A DNA stretch of 64,000 bases from Anaerolinea sp. (GTDB lineage Bacteria; Chloroflexota; Dehalococcoidia; Tepidiformales; Tepidiformaceae), in the NCBI GenBank assembly GCA_013822275.1, contig PNKC01000003.1:49821-113820 (forward strand), read 5' to 3'. Numbering within the stretch: the first letter of the stretch is position 1; each line of letters starts with the position of its first letter. The position numbers were made by a program, and so were the translations under genes. Positions 43,735 through 53,339 of the stretch are shown here, piece by piece. The notes under the pieces were generated by a model. The model searched no databases. It was given only the letters and a program-made list of their open reading frames with translations, and was not told where the DNA came from.

Positions 43735-44868
43735 TCAGCGGATGGTCTTGAAAAACGCGCGGATGTCATCGAGCAGGAGCTTGGGCCGTTCCATGGCGGC
43801 GAAGTGACCGCCCGCTGGCATCTCCGTCCAGTGCTGGATGTTGTAGCGCTGTTCGGCCCAGCGCCGGGGCGCGTTCCACGGCTCCTTCGGGAAGGCGGCG
43901 ACGCCCGTTGGCACTTCCACCTTCGGGTAGCGGAACGACGTGGCATCGTTGCGGGCTTCGTAATAGATACGGGCGGCGCTGGCGGCGCTGTTCGGCGCCC
44001 AGTAGAACATCAGGTTCGTGAGCAGGGCGTCACGCGTGAAGGCCTTCTCGACATCGCCGTCGCAATCACTCCAAACGCGGAACTTCTCGATGATCCACGC
44101 GGCGAGCCCGGCGGGAGAATCCGACTGGGCGAGGGTGAGGGAGTCTGGCCTGGTGCCCTGGACGTTGCTGTAGCCGGTCTCCTGGGCCTGGAAGGCGGCG
44201 GCCTTCGCGGCGTGCGCCTGTTCCTCGGCCGTGAGGTCGCCCGGTGGCGGCTGGGCGATGACAAAGTTCAGGTGGATGGCCGCGACGTGGCCCGCGTGGG
44301 CGGAGCCCATCTTTGCGGCCGTGATGCCACCCCAGTCGCCACCCTGGACGCCGTAGCGCTGGTAGCCAAGCGCTTCGCTCATGAGCGTATCGAAGGCGGC
44401 GGCGATGCGAGTGATACCCCAGCCACGATCGCGCGGCTTGCCGCCGAAGCCAAACCCGGGAAGTGCCGGGATAACAAGATCGAACGAGTTGGCGGGGTCA
44501 GCACCATAGGCCGCGGGGTCCGTAAGCGGTCCGATCAGGTCGAGGAATTCGACAATTGAGCCCGGCCAGCCGTGGATCAGGACAAGGGGGAACGGGTTGG
44601 AGCCCTTGCCGCGGACGTGGATGAAGTGAATGTCCACGCCATCGACTTCGCAGAGGAACTGGGGGTGGGCATTGATCGCCGCTTCGTGGGCCCGCCAGTC
44701 GTAACCGTTGCGCCAGTACGCACAGAGCGCGCGGATGTAATCGAGATTCGCTCCGTAATCCCAGCCAGCGTCTTCGAGCTGGGCCGGCCAGCGGGTGGCA
44801 TCGAGCCGGCGGTTGAGGTCGTCAAGGACAGACGGAGCTACGTCGATGCGGTAGGGGCGGATCTCCAT
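43735..44868 (-). CDS. epoxide hydrolase family alpha/beta hydrolase
   Basis: IRPYRIDVAPSVLDDLNRRLDATRWP; FPLVLIHGWPGSIVEFLDLIGPL; YGVQGGDWGGITAAKMG. Confidence 0.92.
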   Translation of the reverse strand: MEIRPYRIDVAPSVLDDLNRRLDATRWPAQLEDAGWDYGANLDYIRALCAYWRNGYDWRAHEAAINAHPQFLCEVDGVDIHFIHVRGKGSNPFPLVLIHGWPGSIVEFLDLIGPLTDPAAYGADPANSFDLVIPALPGFGFGGKPRDRGWGITRIAAAFDTLMSEALGYQRYGVQGGDWGGITAAKMGSAHAGHVAAIHLNFVIAQPPPGDLTAEEQAHAAKAAAFQAQETGYSNVQGTRPDSLTLAQSDSPAGLAAWIIEKFRVWSDCDGDVEKAFTRDALLTNLMFYWAPNSAASAARIYYEARNDATSFRYPKVEVPTGVAAFPKEPWNAPRRWAEQRYNIQHWTEMPAGGHFAAMERPKLLLDDIRAFFKTIR

Positions 44869-44897
44869 AGCGGGAGATAATACGCCGCGAGCTGGCT

Positions 44898-45026
44898 TTA
44901 GCGATGGGCTCCGCTGAATGGGTCGCCGTGGATGCGGGAGACAAGGCGGCGGAGTGCCCAGCCGGCCGCAATGAGGCCACCGGCAACGACGGCGGAAGCG
45001 AGGTAGGCAACGATTTCGCTTTGCAT
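44898..45026 (-). CDS. possible 42-aa single-TM protein
   Basis: MQSEIVAYLASAVVAGGLIAAGWALRRLVSRIHGDPFSGAHR. Confidence 0.35.
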   Translation of the reverse strand: MQSEIVAYLASAVVAGGLIAAGWALRRLVSRIHGDPFSGAHR

Positions 45027-45146
45027 GGCGCTAATGTTGACTAATTCGCTCGACTTAGTCAAGGGCTGTCGAGCGTGGTCAGCCTTGACCCTCGGAAGCG
45101 CTGTGCCTACCATCAAATGCCGGGTCTGAGCGGACCCGCGGGATTG

Positions 45147-45219
45147 GCCGAGGTAGCTCAGCCGGTAGAGCACTGCACTGAAAATGCAGGTGTCCCCAGT
45201 TCAAGTCTGGGCCTCGGCA
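45147..45219 (+). tRNA. tRNA-Phe (anticodon GAA); CCA encoded (to 45222)
   Basis: GCCGAGGTAGCTCAGCCGGTAGAGC-ACTGCACTGAAAATGCAG...GTTCAAGTCTGG-CCTCGGCA-CCA. Confidence 0.96.
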
Positions 45220-45250
45220 CCACGATTTAGATTCGGTAGTTAACGATAAG

Positions 45251-45276
45251 AGGCAGCCGGTTGGCTGCCTCCTTTT
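45251..45276 (+). terminator. intrinsic terminator downstream of tRNA-Phe
   Basis: AGGCAGCC-GGTT-GGCTGCCT-CCTTTT. Confidence 0.75.
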
Positions 45277-45332
45277 GGTAGTGCGCTGCGGTAAGGTGAG
45301 GAAGCAAGAACTGACTTTCCAGGGGGACGAGA

Positions 45333-45400
45333 ATGCTCGCCGTTGCCAGGATCACCTCCAAAGGCCAGACCACCATCCCCCGGACCGGTTTGTCCGGGTC
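45333..45400 (+). pseudogene. remnant of an AbrB/SpoVT-type antitoxin N-terminus
   Basis: ATG-initiated MLAVARITSKGQTTIPR with upstream purine-rich RBS (GGGGGACGAG), then loss of family similarity. Confidence 0.55.
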
Positions 45401-45444
45401 CGCGGACGCTTCGTCGTGCACGCGGGGACGGACCGGGCGCCGCC

Positions 45445-46554
45445 TTACGCGAGAGGGATCAGCCGCTCCTGCTGGAGGCGCCGCAGCCACTTCACGAACA
45501 TATCCTCGGTATCGATGCAGTAGTGGAAGCCGGCCTGGCGGGCCTTGATGGTGCTGTTGAGATAGGGGATGCCGGGGCGTGTCCAGCGGCCGAGGACCAT
45601 ATCGGTGTAGATGAGCGAGTTCTGGCCCACGAACGTGACGAGGTCCGGGTTGGCCGCGAGGCGGTGCTTTTCGACCAGCGCCGCCCACTGCGCCTGGCGC
45701 TTCGGGAGTTCCTCGGCGAGTGAGGTTGGGCGGCTCTCGCCGGCTTCCATGCCAAGGGCGCCGGCGATAGCCGGCCAGACCCCGGACCAGAGAAAGACGT
45801 CGCCGTTCGTGAGGTTGAACGTCTCGTTTCGCGCTGCGTCGGAGGTTGCGGCCCAGGCGAGGGCGCGGGCGACGAGCTCCGCATCGACCGCTTCGTGGAG
45901 GTTTGGCGTAGACCCGGTACCGGGAAAATGCAGCGGTTCGCCGGCGTCTTTGAGGAGCGCCGCATAGACCGCGATAGGGAGAATCGGGTTCATGTTGTTC
46001 CCCGCCGCGCCACCGTAGATGACCGTCGGCCGGAAGACGGTCATCGCCCACGTCGCGGCCGCCTGGCGTCCGCGCAGGTAGTCTTCCTGGAGAAAGTAGA
46101 AGTTGGGGTGGTCGAGGCGGGGTTCGCGTTCCCGGAGCGGTACCTTCACCCGCGAGGCGACGGCGGGATGGTGGAGCCCGTACGCTTTCGTGCCATGCAT
46201 CAGCGATACGTGCTGGAGGCCCGCAGCAACTTCGAGCAGCGGGTCGAAGAGGTTGCGCAGCATCGCGAGGTTGCGTTCCATCAGCGTAGGGTCGAGCCAG
46301 CCGGGCATCAGGCCGGGGTCTTCCTGAAGGGCCGCGTAAACGACGTGGGTCACGTCACCCATCTGCCCGAAGGCTCGTTGGCAGGCCTCGCGGTCGGTGA
46401 GGTCGATGGACAGGAACGTCGCATTGGCGTCAGTGACGGGCTTGCGGCGCGAAACGCCAACAACCTCCCAGGCCGGGAGGGAGGCGAAGTGTTCGACGGC
46501 GGCCTGGCCCACGAGCCCAGAGGCGCCGGCAATGAGGATCTTGTTTTGTGGCAT
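45445..46554 (-). CDS. SDR/PRISE-like NAD-dependent reductase
   Basis: MPQNKILIAGASGLVGQAAVEHFASLPAWEVVGVSRRKP; HVSLMHGTKAYGLH; NFYFLQEDYL. Confidence 0.85.
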   Translation of the reverse strand: MPQNKILIAGASGLVGQAAVEHFASLPAWEVVGVSRRKPVTDANATFLSIDLTDREACQRAFGQMGDVTHVVYAALQEDPGLMPGWLDPTLMERNLAMLRNLFDPLLEVAAGLQHVSLMHGTKAYGLHHPAVASRVKVPLREREPRLDHPNFYFLQEDYLRGRQAAATWAMTVFRPTVIYGGAAGNNMNPILPIAVYAALLKDAGEPLHFPGTGSTPNLHEAVDAELVARALAWAATSDAARNETFNLTNGDVFLWSGVWPAIAGALGMEAGESRPTSLAEELPKRQAQWAALVEKHRLAANPDLVTFVGQNSLIYTDMVLGRWTRPGIPYLNSTIKARQAGFHYCIDTEDMFVKWLRRLQQERLIPLA

Positions 46555-46725
46555 GGCGATGGCTCCGGGGGAAAGTGCAGCAACTGTAACGTTGCAGCCT
46601 GGGGCGGGCCATCCGCCGCAATGTTCCGCTTCACTGCGCCACCTTACGTCCCCAAGGGCGCAGTTCACGCCCACCTGCGAGCGCTACAATCGCATATTAC
46701 TCCGGCTAGAAGGGCGGAAAGGTCA

Positions 46726-47853
46726 ATGTCTAACGAAAAGCAACTCGAGGCCTCGGCGAAACAGGAACCCCCACCTCCCGACAAGATCTTCGTCAGCCAT
46801 GCCCATGGAGATCGAAAGCTCGCTTCAGCACTCTCGACGCTCATTGACGAGGCATTCGCTGGGCGGGTCGGGACGTTCCAGTCGTCGGACACCAGGGCGG
46901 CCGCCGGGCTCCAGCCAGGCAACTGGCCGCTGGAACGGATACACCACGAGTTGCGGCAATGCACCGCCCTTTGGGCACTCGCCACACCGCTGTCAGTGAA
47001 ACGGCCCTGGCTGTACTGGGAAACGGGGATCGCCTCCGTGCTGCATCCGGAGAGAGTGACAGTCGTTCGCGTCGGGTTAGCTCCGGCCGACGTGCCGAAC
47101 CCACTGAGCGCTTTCTTCTCGTTCGATGGACTTTCTGGCGACGACGGGGGTATCGGCGAACTGCTGGACAAGTTCGCCCACCAGATGGGCCAAAAGGTGC
47201 ACGAAGTGCTCATGCAAGCCATCCTCCAGGAATGGTTTCGCGCAGCCATCGCCCACGAACCCATCGCTGACGATGATTCGGATGAAGCCATCACGGCAGA
47301 GCAAATCGGGAGGTTTGAGAGCGCGGTAAGCCGACTCGAGAGCCTCGCCAGCGAGGATCTGTTTGCCCGCAGGCGTCTCGGCGGACTGTCCCGCGATCTC
47401 TCGTCACTTGGTATCGGGCTAAGCGGGAACTGGCAGCCCGAGCTTGGTCCCTCACCGTTACTCCTGCCGACCGCGCCTGAGGAGCCGATGTCGCCGAGGC
47501 GCGCCCTGTTCAACGCACGAAAACAGCAGCGACGCGACGCGACGCGCGCGGAACGCGAAAGGGTGATCGGCGAGACGGCTCTTTTGCACGACCTTCCTGG
47601 ATTGACCGCTGTCCTTGAATCGGCGCCACAAGACGTGTCATTCCGATTCGCCGGAGTCGACTGGGACGGCGATGCGGAACTGATAGCGACCAGGGGCGAC
47701 GATTCCGCGTCGATCTACTTGAACCTTAAGGGAATCGACGAACTCTTGGACTCCGAGCTGCCGTTGCCCGTTGTCTCACGCCGGACGAACGAACTCCTGA
47801 GCATAATGCGACAAGGCATAGTAGACGCCGACGCAAAGGCGTCGAACGAGTGA
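46726..47853 (+). CDS. TIR-domain-like protein with C-terminal extension of unknown function
   Basis: PDKIFVSHAHGDRKLASALSTLIDEAF...TFQSSDTRAAAGLQPGNWPLERIHHELRQCTALWALATPLSVKRPWLYWETGIA. Confidence 0.75.
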   Translation: MSNEKQLEASAKQEPPPPDKIFVSHAHGDRKLASALSTLIDEAFAGRVGTFQSSDTRAAAGLQPGNWPLERIHHELRQCTALWALATPLSVKRPWLYWETGIASVLHPERVTVVRVGLAPADVPNPLSAFFSFDGLSGDDGGIGELLDKFAHQMGQKVHEVLMQAILQEWFRAAIAHEPIADDDSDEAITAEQIGRFESAVSRLESLASEDLFARRRLGGLSRDLSSLGIGLSGNWQPELGPSPLLLPTAPEEPMSPRRALFNARKQQRRDATRAERERVIGETALLHDLPGLTAVLESAPQDVSFRFAGVDWDGDAELIATRGDDSASIYLNLKGIDELLDSELPLPVVSRRTNELLSIMRQGIVDADAKASNE

Positions 47854-47860
47854 GTCGCCC

Positions 47861-48181
47861 ATGGAAGGGCTGACCCCGCAGCGGGTAAAGACCGTGGTGC
47901 GGCGCGCCGTGCGGGCAGGGCTGGACGCCGAAGCCCTGGGCGAGTTCCTGGCGAGCGTTGACTGGGGAGCGGTTGAAGCCGACCCGAAAGTGCGGTCGAT
48001 GCTTGGCGAGATGGAAGGGTGGGCGACCGCGTACGCGGAAGGCGAACTGACCCGCGCGGAGTATGTGGCGCGACTTCTCACATTGCTCCCCGGGACAGGC
48101 GCTCGAAACGGACGGCCAGTGAAGGGCGACGATGACATCCGGGCGGTAGGCTACGCCAGCGCTCCGGCAGACAGAAGCTAA
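47861..48181 (+). CDS. hypothetical protein, 7 nt downstream of the TIR gene
   Basis: MEGLTPQRVKTVVRRAVRAGLDAEALGEFLASVDWGAVEADPKVRSMLGEMEGWATAYAEGELTRAEYVARLLTLLPG. Confidence 0.6.
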   Translation: MEGLTPQRVKTVVRRAVRAGLDAEALGEFLASVDWGAVEADPKVRSMLGEMEGWATAYAEGELTRAEYVARLLTLLPGTGARNGRPVKGDDDIRAVGYASAPADRS

Positions 48182-48323
48182 CTTACCGGGGCTCCTCTGC
48201 CGAAGACGCTGCACTCCGCCAATCCCCAAAACGCGACAACCCCTGACGAGTTAGAACAGATGTGTTGACATGAGAACATGCGTGCTGCATTGTTTTCCCA
48301 CCAACGAAACGGATGTTCTAAAG

Positions 48324-48527
48324 ATGGTCAACCCGCTCCTCACCGTCATCTTCGACCTCTTCCTCATCGGCTCGGCCGCCGCAATCATCGCGGGGTTGGT
48401 GCTTGAGTTTCGCGCCAGCAAAGGGGCTGCCGTGGGGAGCACCCAGAGCGCGTACCGGGCACGATACGCCCGGACAACCACGATGACGCGGCGTTCCCGC
48501 CGTTCGGCGCGGTTGCGCGCGGCTTAG
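48324..48527 (+). CDS. small single-TM protein with Arg-rich tail
   Basis: MVNPLLTVIFDLFLIGSAAAIIAGLVLEFRASKG...; stop overlaps rel stop (TTAG). Confidence 0.4.
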   Translation: MVNPLLTVIFDLFLIGSAAAIIAGLVLEFRASKGAAVGSTQSAYRARYARTTTMTRRSRRSARLRAA

Positions 48528-50794
48528 CGGGCGGCGCGCCGGGGCAGAGGGATGGGCAGGGGCTCGTTCAGCTTCGTGCCCCGCTTGCGGTCCATATTCC
48601 GTTCAACCGTGCGGACCCCGCGGATGATCTCGATCCGCGAAAGCAGCCGCGAAAGCTGCTCGATGCCGGTAGTCTCCAGCGTGGCAAGGATGCTGACGGA
48701 ACCGTCGCCGTTCTCCACGGTACGGACGCCGACCATGTTCACCTTGTCCTCGGTCACCACGGTTGTGACATCCCGGAGCAGGCCAACGCGGTCCCACGCT
48801 TCGATACGCACGGACACCGGGTAGAGCTTCGCCACGGTGCCCCATTCGACTTCTACCAACCGTTCGCGCTCACCTTCGTTGAGGACGTTATGGCAGTCAG
48901 CGCGGTGGATGGTCACCCCCCGCGCGCGCGTCACGTACCCGACGATCTGGTCACCCGGGACGGGGTGGCAACAGCGGGCGATCGTCGTCAGGAGGTTGCC
49001 GACGCCGGTGACGCGCATCCCGGGACCGCCGAGCGCGGCCGGGGCTTGCTTCGTTGGCAGAACGGGGGGCGGCTCGGCGGCAGCCTCTTCTTCCTGGATA
49101 AGCGCGCCCACTTTGCGGGCAATGGAGTTCGTGCTCACGCCTCCATACCCGAGCGCGGCGAGGAAGTCCTCCCAGTTGGCGTAGGCAAACAGTCCCAGGA
49201 TCTGGTCCTGGCGCTCGCTCAAATCCAGGCCGAGGCGGCGCATCTCCTTTTCGATGAGCTCGCGCCCGCGGTCGATGTTCTCGGCGCGTTCCTGGCGGCG
49301 GAACCACTGACGGATCTTCTCTTTCGAGTGCGTCGTGCGGACGTAACCAAGGTTGCCGTTGAGCCAATCGCGGGACGGCCCCTTGCTCGCGCGGCTGCGG
49401 ATGATTTCGACCACGTCGCCGTTCTTGAGGTGCGAATTGAGGGAAACCATGCGGCCATTCACCTTGGCGCCCACCGTCTGGTGGCCAAGGTCGGTATGGA
49501 TGCGGTAGGCGAAGTCGAGCGGCGTCGCGCCGGCCGGCATATCGAGGACGGCGCCCTTGGGCGTATAGACGAACACCTGGTCATGGAAGACGTCCGTCTT
49601 AACGCTTTCCACGAAGTCCTCGGCGCCGGCGAGGTCCCGCTGCCAGTCGAGGAGCTGGCGGAGCCAGGCGATCCGTTCCTCGTCCTTGCCCTGTTGCTTG
49701 CCGCCCTCCTTATAGCGCCAGTGGGCGGCGACGCCGTACTCGGCCACCCGGTGCATCTCGTGCGTGCGGATCTGGATTTCGAGCGGGCGCCCGCCCACGA
49801 CCACGGTCGTGTGGAGCGATTGGTACATGCTGTCCTTGGGGTTGCCGATGTAGTCGTCAAACTGCCCGGGGATGGGGCGCCAGAGAGCATGGACCACCCC
49901 AAGGGCGTGATAACACTCGGCGACGGTATCCACGAAGACGCGGACAGCGAGCAGGTCATAGATCTGGTCGAACGACTTTTCCTGGCTCGAATAGCGGTTC
50001 ATCTTCTGGTAGATGCTGTAGATGTGCTTCGCGCGGCCGGTAACCTCGGCGCGGATGCCGGCTTCGGCGAGCTGGGCGCGGAGGACGTCGGCGGCCTCGT
50101 GGATGTACTTTTCGCGGGATTCGCGCTTCGAGGCCAGGAGTTCGGCGATCTGGCGGTACTTTTCCGGTTCGAGGTAGCGGAACGCCAGGTCTTCCAGCTC
50201 CCACTTGATCTGCCAGACCCCGAGGCGGTTGGCCAGCGGGGCGAAGATCTCCTGCGTCTCCAGGGCGATGCGCTGCTGCTTTTCGGGGTTGAAGGCCCAG
50301 AGCGTCTGCATGTTGTGGAGCCGGTCGCACAGCTTGATCAGGACGACGCGGATGTCCTCCGCCATGGCGAGGAACATCTTGCGGAGGTTCTGGGCCTGGA
50401 CGCTGTCGCGAGCGAACTGGTCCGTGGCGGCGAACTTCATCGGCAGTTTTTCGAGTTTCGTCAGGCCGTCCACCAGGCGCGCCACATCGGCGCCGAAACG
50501 CTTCGCGATTTCCTCGTTCGGGATGCCGCAGTCTTCCTGCACGTCGTGGAGGAGCGCCGCCGCCACTGCGTTGGCATCCAGTTCGAGCCGGGTGACTTCG
50601 TAGGTGACGGCCAGGGGGTGGCTGATGTAGGGGTCGCCGGTGCGGCGGGTCTGGCCTTCGTGGCACTCGGCGGCGTAGTCGTAGGCTTCGCGGAGGAAGG
50701 CGATGCGGTCCGGGGGGAGGTATTCGGCGGCACGGTGGAGGACGGCTTCGATGTCGACGCCGTTGGCCACGGGATTCTGCGTGCGTGTTGGCAA
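48524..50794 (-). CDS. rel: RelA/SpoT-family (p)ppGpp synthetase/hydrolase
   Basis: HEGQTRRTGDPYISHPLAVTYEV...HDVQEDCG; RPIPGQFDDYIGNPKDSMYQSLHTTVVV; TGS and ACT domains. Confidence 0.96.
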   Translation of the reverse strand: MPTRTQNPVANGVDIEAVLHRAAEYLPPDRIAFLREAYDYAAECHEGQTRRTGDPYISHPLAVTYEVTRLELDANAVAAALLHDVQEDCGIPNEEIAKRFGADVARLVDGLTKLEKLPMKFAATDQFARDSVQAQNLRKMFLAMAEDIRVVLIKLCDRLHNMQTLWAFNPEKQQRIALETQEIFAPLANRLGVWQIKWELEDLAFRYLEPEKYRQIAELLASKRESREKYIHEAADVLRAQLAEAGIRAEVTGRAKHIYSIYQKMNRYSSQEKSFDQIYDLLAVRVFVDTVAECYHALGVVHALWRPIPGQFDDYIGNPKDSMYQSLHTTVVVGGRPLEIQIRTHEMHRVAEYGVAAHWRYKEGGKQQGKDEERIAWLRQLLDWQRDLAGAEDFVESVKTDVFHDQVFVYTPKGAVLDMPAGATPLDFAYRIHTDLGHQTVGAKVNGRMVSLNSHLKNGDVVEIIRSRASKGPSRDWLNGNLGYVRTTHSKEKIRQWFRRQERAENIDRGRELIEKEMRRLGLDLSERQDQILGLFAYANWEDFLAALGYGGVSTNSIARKVGALIQEEEAAAEPPPVLPTKQAPAALGGPGMRVTGVGNLLTTIARCCHPVPGDQIVGYVTRARGVTIHRADCHNVLNEGERERLVEVEWGTVAKLYPVSVRIEAWDRVGLLRDVTTVVTEDKVNMVGVRTVENGDGSVSILATLETTGIEQLSRLLSRIEIIRGVRTVERNMDRKRGTKLNEPLPIPLPRRAAR

Positions 50795-50873
50795 ACCCGC
50801 CTAACCTCTTTGCCGGGGGAGAATTCGTCTCCTATCCTACCATTTATCCCCCGCACTGGAAGAACTTCTCCTT

Positions 50874-52145
50874 ATGACTACCAGGTACCAGGCTCCGCGC
50901 GGCACGCAGGACGTGCTGCCGGAGATGCAGCCCTACTGGCAAGCCGTCCTCGACCAGGCACGGGAGGTCGCGCGGCTGCATGGGTACCACCGCCTCGATA
51001 CGCCGATGTTCGAACAGGCCGGCGTCTTCGAAAAAGGGAGCGGCGACACCACGGACATCGTCGAGAAGGAGATGTACACCTTCACCGACCGTGGCGAGGA
51101 GCACCTCGCGCTGACGCCGGAATGGACGCCCGCGTCCTGCCGGGCGTACCTGGAGCACGGCATGGCGAGCTGGCCCCAGCCGGTGCGCCTCTGGACGACG
51201 CACCCGATGTTCCGCTATGACCGCCCGCAGAAGGGCCGCTATCGCCAGCACACCCAGTTCGGCTGCGAGGTCATCGGCTCGGAAGACGCACTCGTGGACG
51301 CCGAAGTCATCGGCATCCTCTGGGCGCTGTACGGACGGCTTGGCATCCGCGACGTGGTCGTGCGGCTGGGCTCGATCGACGACCACGGCCCGCGCCGTGA
51401 CTACGTCCAGCGCCTGCAGGACTACTACCGGCCGCACCTGGAAAAGCTCTCCGAAGACAGCAAACGGCGGTTCGAACGGAACCCCCTGCGGTTGCTGGAC
51501 AGCAAGGACGAACGCGACCAGCCGTTCAAGGATGCGGCGCCGAAGCTGGTCGATATGCTCAGCCCCGGCGCCCAGGCGCACCACGAGACGGTGATGGCGG
51601 CGCTCCAGTCCGCCGGCATCGCCTTCGAGATCGACCCTCTCCTCGTGCGCGGGCTGGATTACTACAACCGCACGGTGTTCGAAATCGTCCCCACCGAAGA
51701 CGAACGGGCCCAGAGCACGATTGGCGGCGGCGGGCGGTACGACGGCCTGATCGAGATACTCGGTGGCCCGCCCACCCCGGGCATCGGCTTCGGCAGCGGC
51801 ATCGAGCGGATCATCCTGGAGATGCAAAAGAACGGCGTCAGCTTCGACGCGGCGGCGAGCGCGGACGTCTACATCGTCCACCGCGCGGAAGGCAGCCAGC
51901 CGGTCGCCTTCCGGATGGCGGCCGAACTGCGCAAGCGCGGCCTGAGCACGGTCATCGGCGAATCCGGCCGCTCGTTCAAGGCCCAGATGCGCGCCGCCAA
52001 CGCCTCCGGCGCCCAGCAGGCAATCATCATCGGCGACGACGAAATGGCCAGCGGCACAGCCGTCCTAAAGCCCCTGCGCGGCGATGCCGAACAACGGAAG
52101 GTGCCGTTCGAGCGCGTGGCGGGGGAGTTGGGCGCGGGCGCCTGA
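50874..52145 (+). CDS. hisS: histidyl-tRNA synthetase
   Basis: YQAPRGTQDVLPEMQPYWQ; LTPEWTPASCRAYLEH; LVRGLDYYNRTVFEI; GGGGRYDGLIEILGGPPTPGIGFGSGIER. Confidence 0.95.
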   Translation: MTTRYQAPRGTQDVLPEMQPYWQAVLDQAREVARLHGYHRLDTPMFEQAGVFEKGSGDTTDIVEKEMYTFTDRGEEHLALTPEWTPASCRAYLEHGMASWPQPVRLWTTHPMFRYDRPQKGRYRQHTQFGCEVIGSEDALVDAEVIGILWALYGRLGIRDVVVRLGSIDDHGPRRDYVQRLQDYYRPHLEKLSEDSKRRFERNPLRLLDSKDERDQPFKDAAPKLVDMLSPGAQAHHETVMAALQSAGIAFEIDPLLVRGLDYYNRTVFEIVPTEDERAQSTIGGGGRYDGLIEILGGPPTPGIGFGSGIERIILEMQKNGVSFDAAASADVYIVHRAEGSQPVAFRMAAELRKRGLSTVIGESGRSFKAQMRAANASGAQQAIIIGDDEMASGTAVLKPLRGDAEQRKVPFERVAGELGAGA

Positions 52146-52219
52146 GCGGCGGCCCCTCGGTGGTGGGTCAATTTGGACATAATGATTGACCGGGACGATC
52201 GCCGGTGTAGAGTGCGACG

Positions 52220-52732
52220 ATGGTCGGCGCATTCGCTTCGATCTGGTCCGCGCTCGTCGTCGTTTGGGATTTCGTCCCCCCACTCCGCTGGGTTCACCAC
52301 CAGCTGAGCGAGCGCAACCTCCAGGTCGAATACTCCAAACCGGCATCGGTCTTTTGGCTGTCTATTTCACCGGTCGGTCGCAAACTAATCGTCTTCGCGT
52401 TCGTGAAGATCACCAACCATGGTCAGTTCGATGTGTCTCGGGTAACGGCGGCATCCGTGCTCGTGCGGCGTCGTGTGTTTCGGTGGTGGTGGCGAACACG
52501 GGCTGAGTTTCCGCTGGACATGCGCTTAAAGAGCGGGGACTCCGTGGGACCGGTGACGGGTGACATCCGGCTCACCCCGATTACCGCAGTAGAGATCGAG
52601 CTAAATGGCAGCAGCGACCTCGCCTTTCCCGTTACGTTCAAGGGCGCGTTGTTCTACAGGTTAACACTGGTTGGCAGCCCCAGGAGCCTTGAGCGAAAGA
52701 TGGAGGACTTTGCCCAAGATCCCGTCACGTAG
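52220..52732 (+). CDS. hypothetical protein
   Basis: 170-aa ORF between hisS and prfA; no family recognised. Confidence 0.5.
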   Translation: MVGAFASIWSALVVVWDFVPPLRWVHHQLSERNLQVEYSKPASVFWLSISPVGRKLIVFAFVKITNHGQFDVSRVTAASVLVRRRVFRWWWRTRAEFPLDMRLKSGDSVGPVTGDIRLTPITAVEIELNGSSDLAFPVTFKGALFYRLTLVGSPRSLERKMEDFAQDPVT

Positions 52733-52838
52733 GGGTGATACGCCAACGCCATGCCAGACCTCTCAAGCAAGCCTAAGAGACCCCGAGACGTTAACCCGCT
52801 CGCCGCCACCGTAGTCCATTTCAGCGTGCGACGCGGAA

Positions 52839-53339
52839 ATGCTCAGATGGGTTATCGATAGGCAGAATATCCGTCGCCGCCAAAGAGAACGCCACAACAT
52901 GACGCCCCAAACGTCGTACACTCCCCGCGAATGGAGGGCGGGCATGAGGCCATACGCATTCGGGACGTTCGCGCTGGTGACTGTCTTGTCTTTCGTGGGC
53001 GCGGGCTACGCAGACAAGACGAGGTTGCATTGGGTAGCGGATGAGGCCACGCACGCGCCGCCACAGGCGGTGCCCGACCGTGTAGTGGGAGTGGAGCGGC
53101 ATTGCGAATCTAGGGACGTAGGCGACACGAACCTTTTCGCATCGTACCACCCCATCGCCGTCGGACTTTGCGACGTGCTCTGGGACCAGATTGGAGAATT
53201 ACCCCGTTTGGCGTCTGGTGCTCCGCCGGTTTGGCATTTCCTCGAAATCATCGTTCGCACACAGGCGGGCACCATCTACCGAATCGAGGTTGCTGCCACG
53301 ACAAAGGTCGCGGTCGGCGATGAATGGCCGCCGAAGTGA
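52839..53339 (+). CDS. orphan membrane-anchored/secreted protein, paralogue 1
   Basis: TFALVTVLSFVGAGYADKTRLHWVADEATHAPPQAVPDRVVGVERHCES...IVRTQAGTIYRIEVAATTKVAVGDEWPPK. Confidence 0.6.
   Translation: MLRWVIDRQNIRRRQRERHNMTPQTSYTPREWRAGMRPYAFGTFALVTVLSFVGAGYADKTRLHWVADEATHAPPQAVPDRVVGVERHCESRDVGDTNLFASYHPIAVGLCDVLWDQIGELPRLASGAPPVWHFLEIIVRTQAGTIYRIEVAATTKVAVGDEWPPK

Noticed and set aside
45895-46725. Long N-terminal extension of the TIR ORF (45895..47853)
   Set aside because: Antisense to the SDR gene; a plausible ATG with upstream AAAGG is at 46726.
48890-51220. 776-aa plus-strand ORF
   Set aside because: Antisense to rel and extends into hisS; no recognisable domain, shadow ORF.
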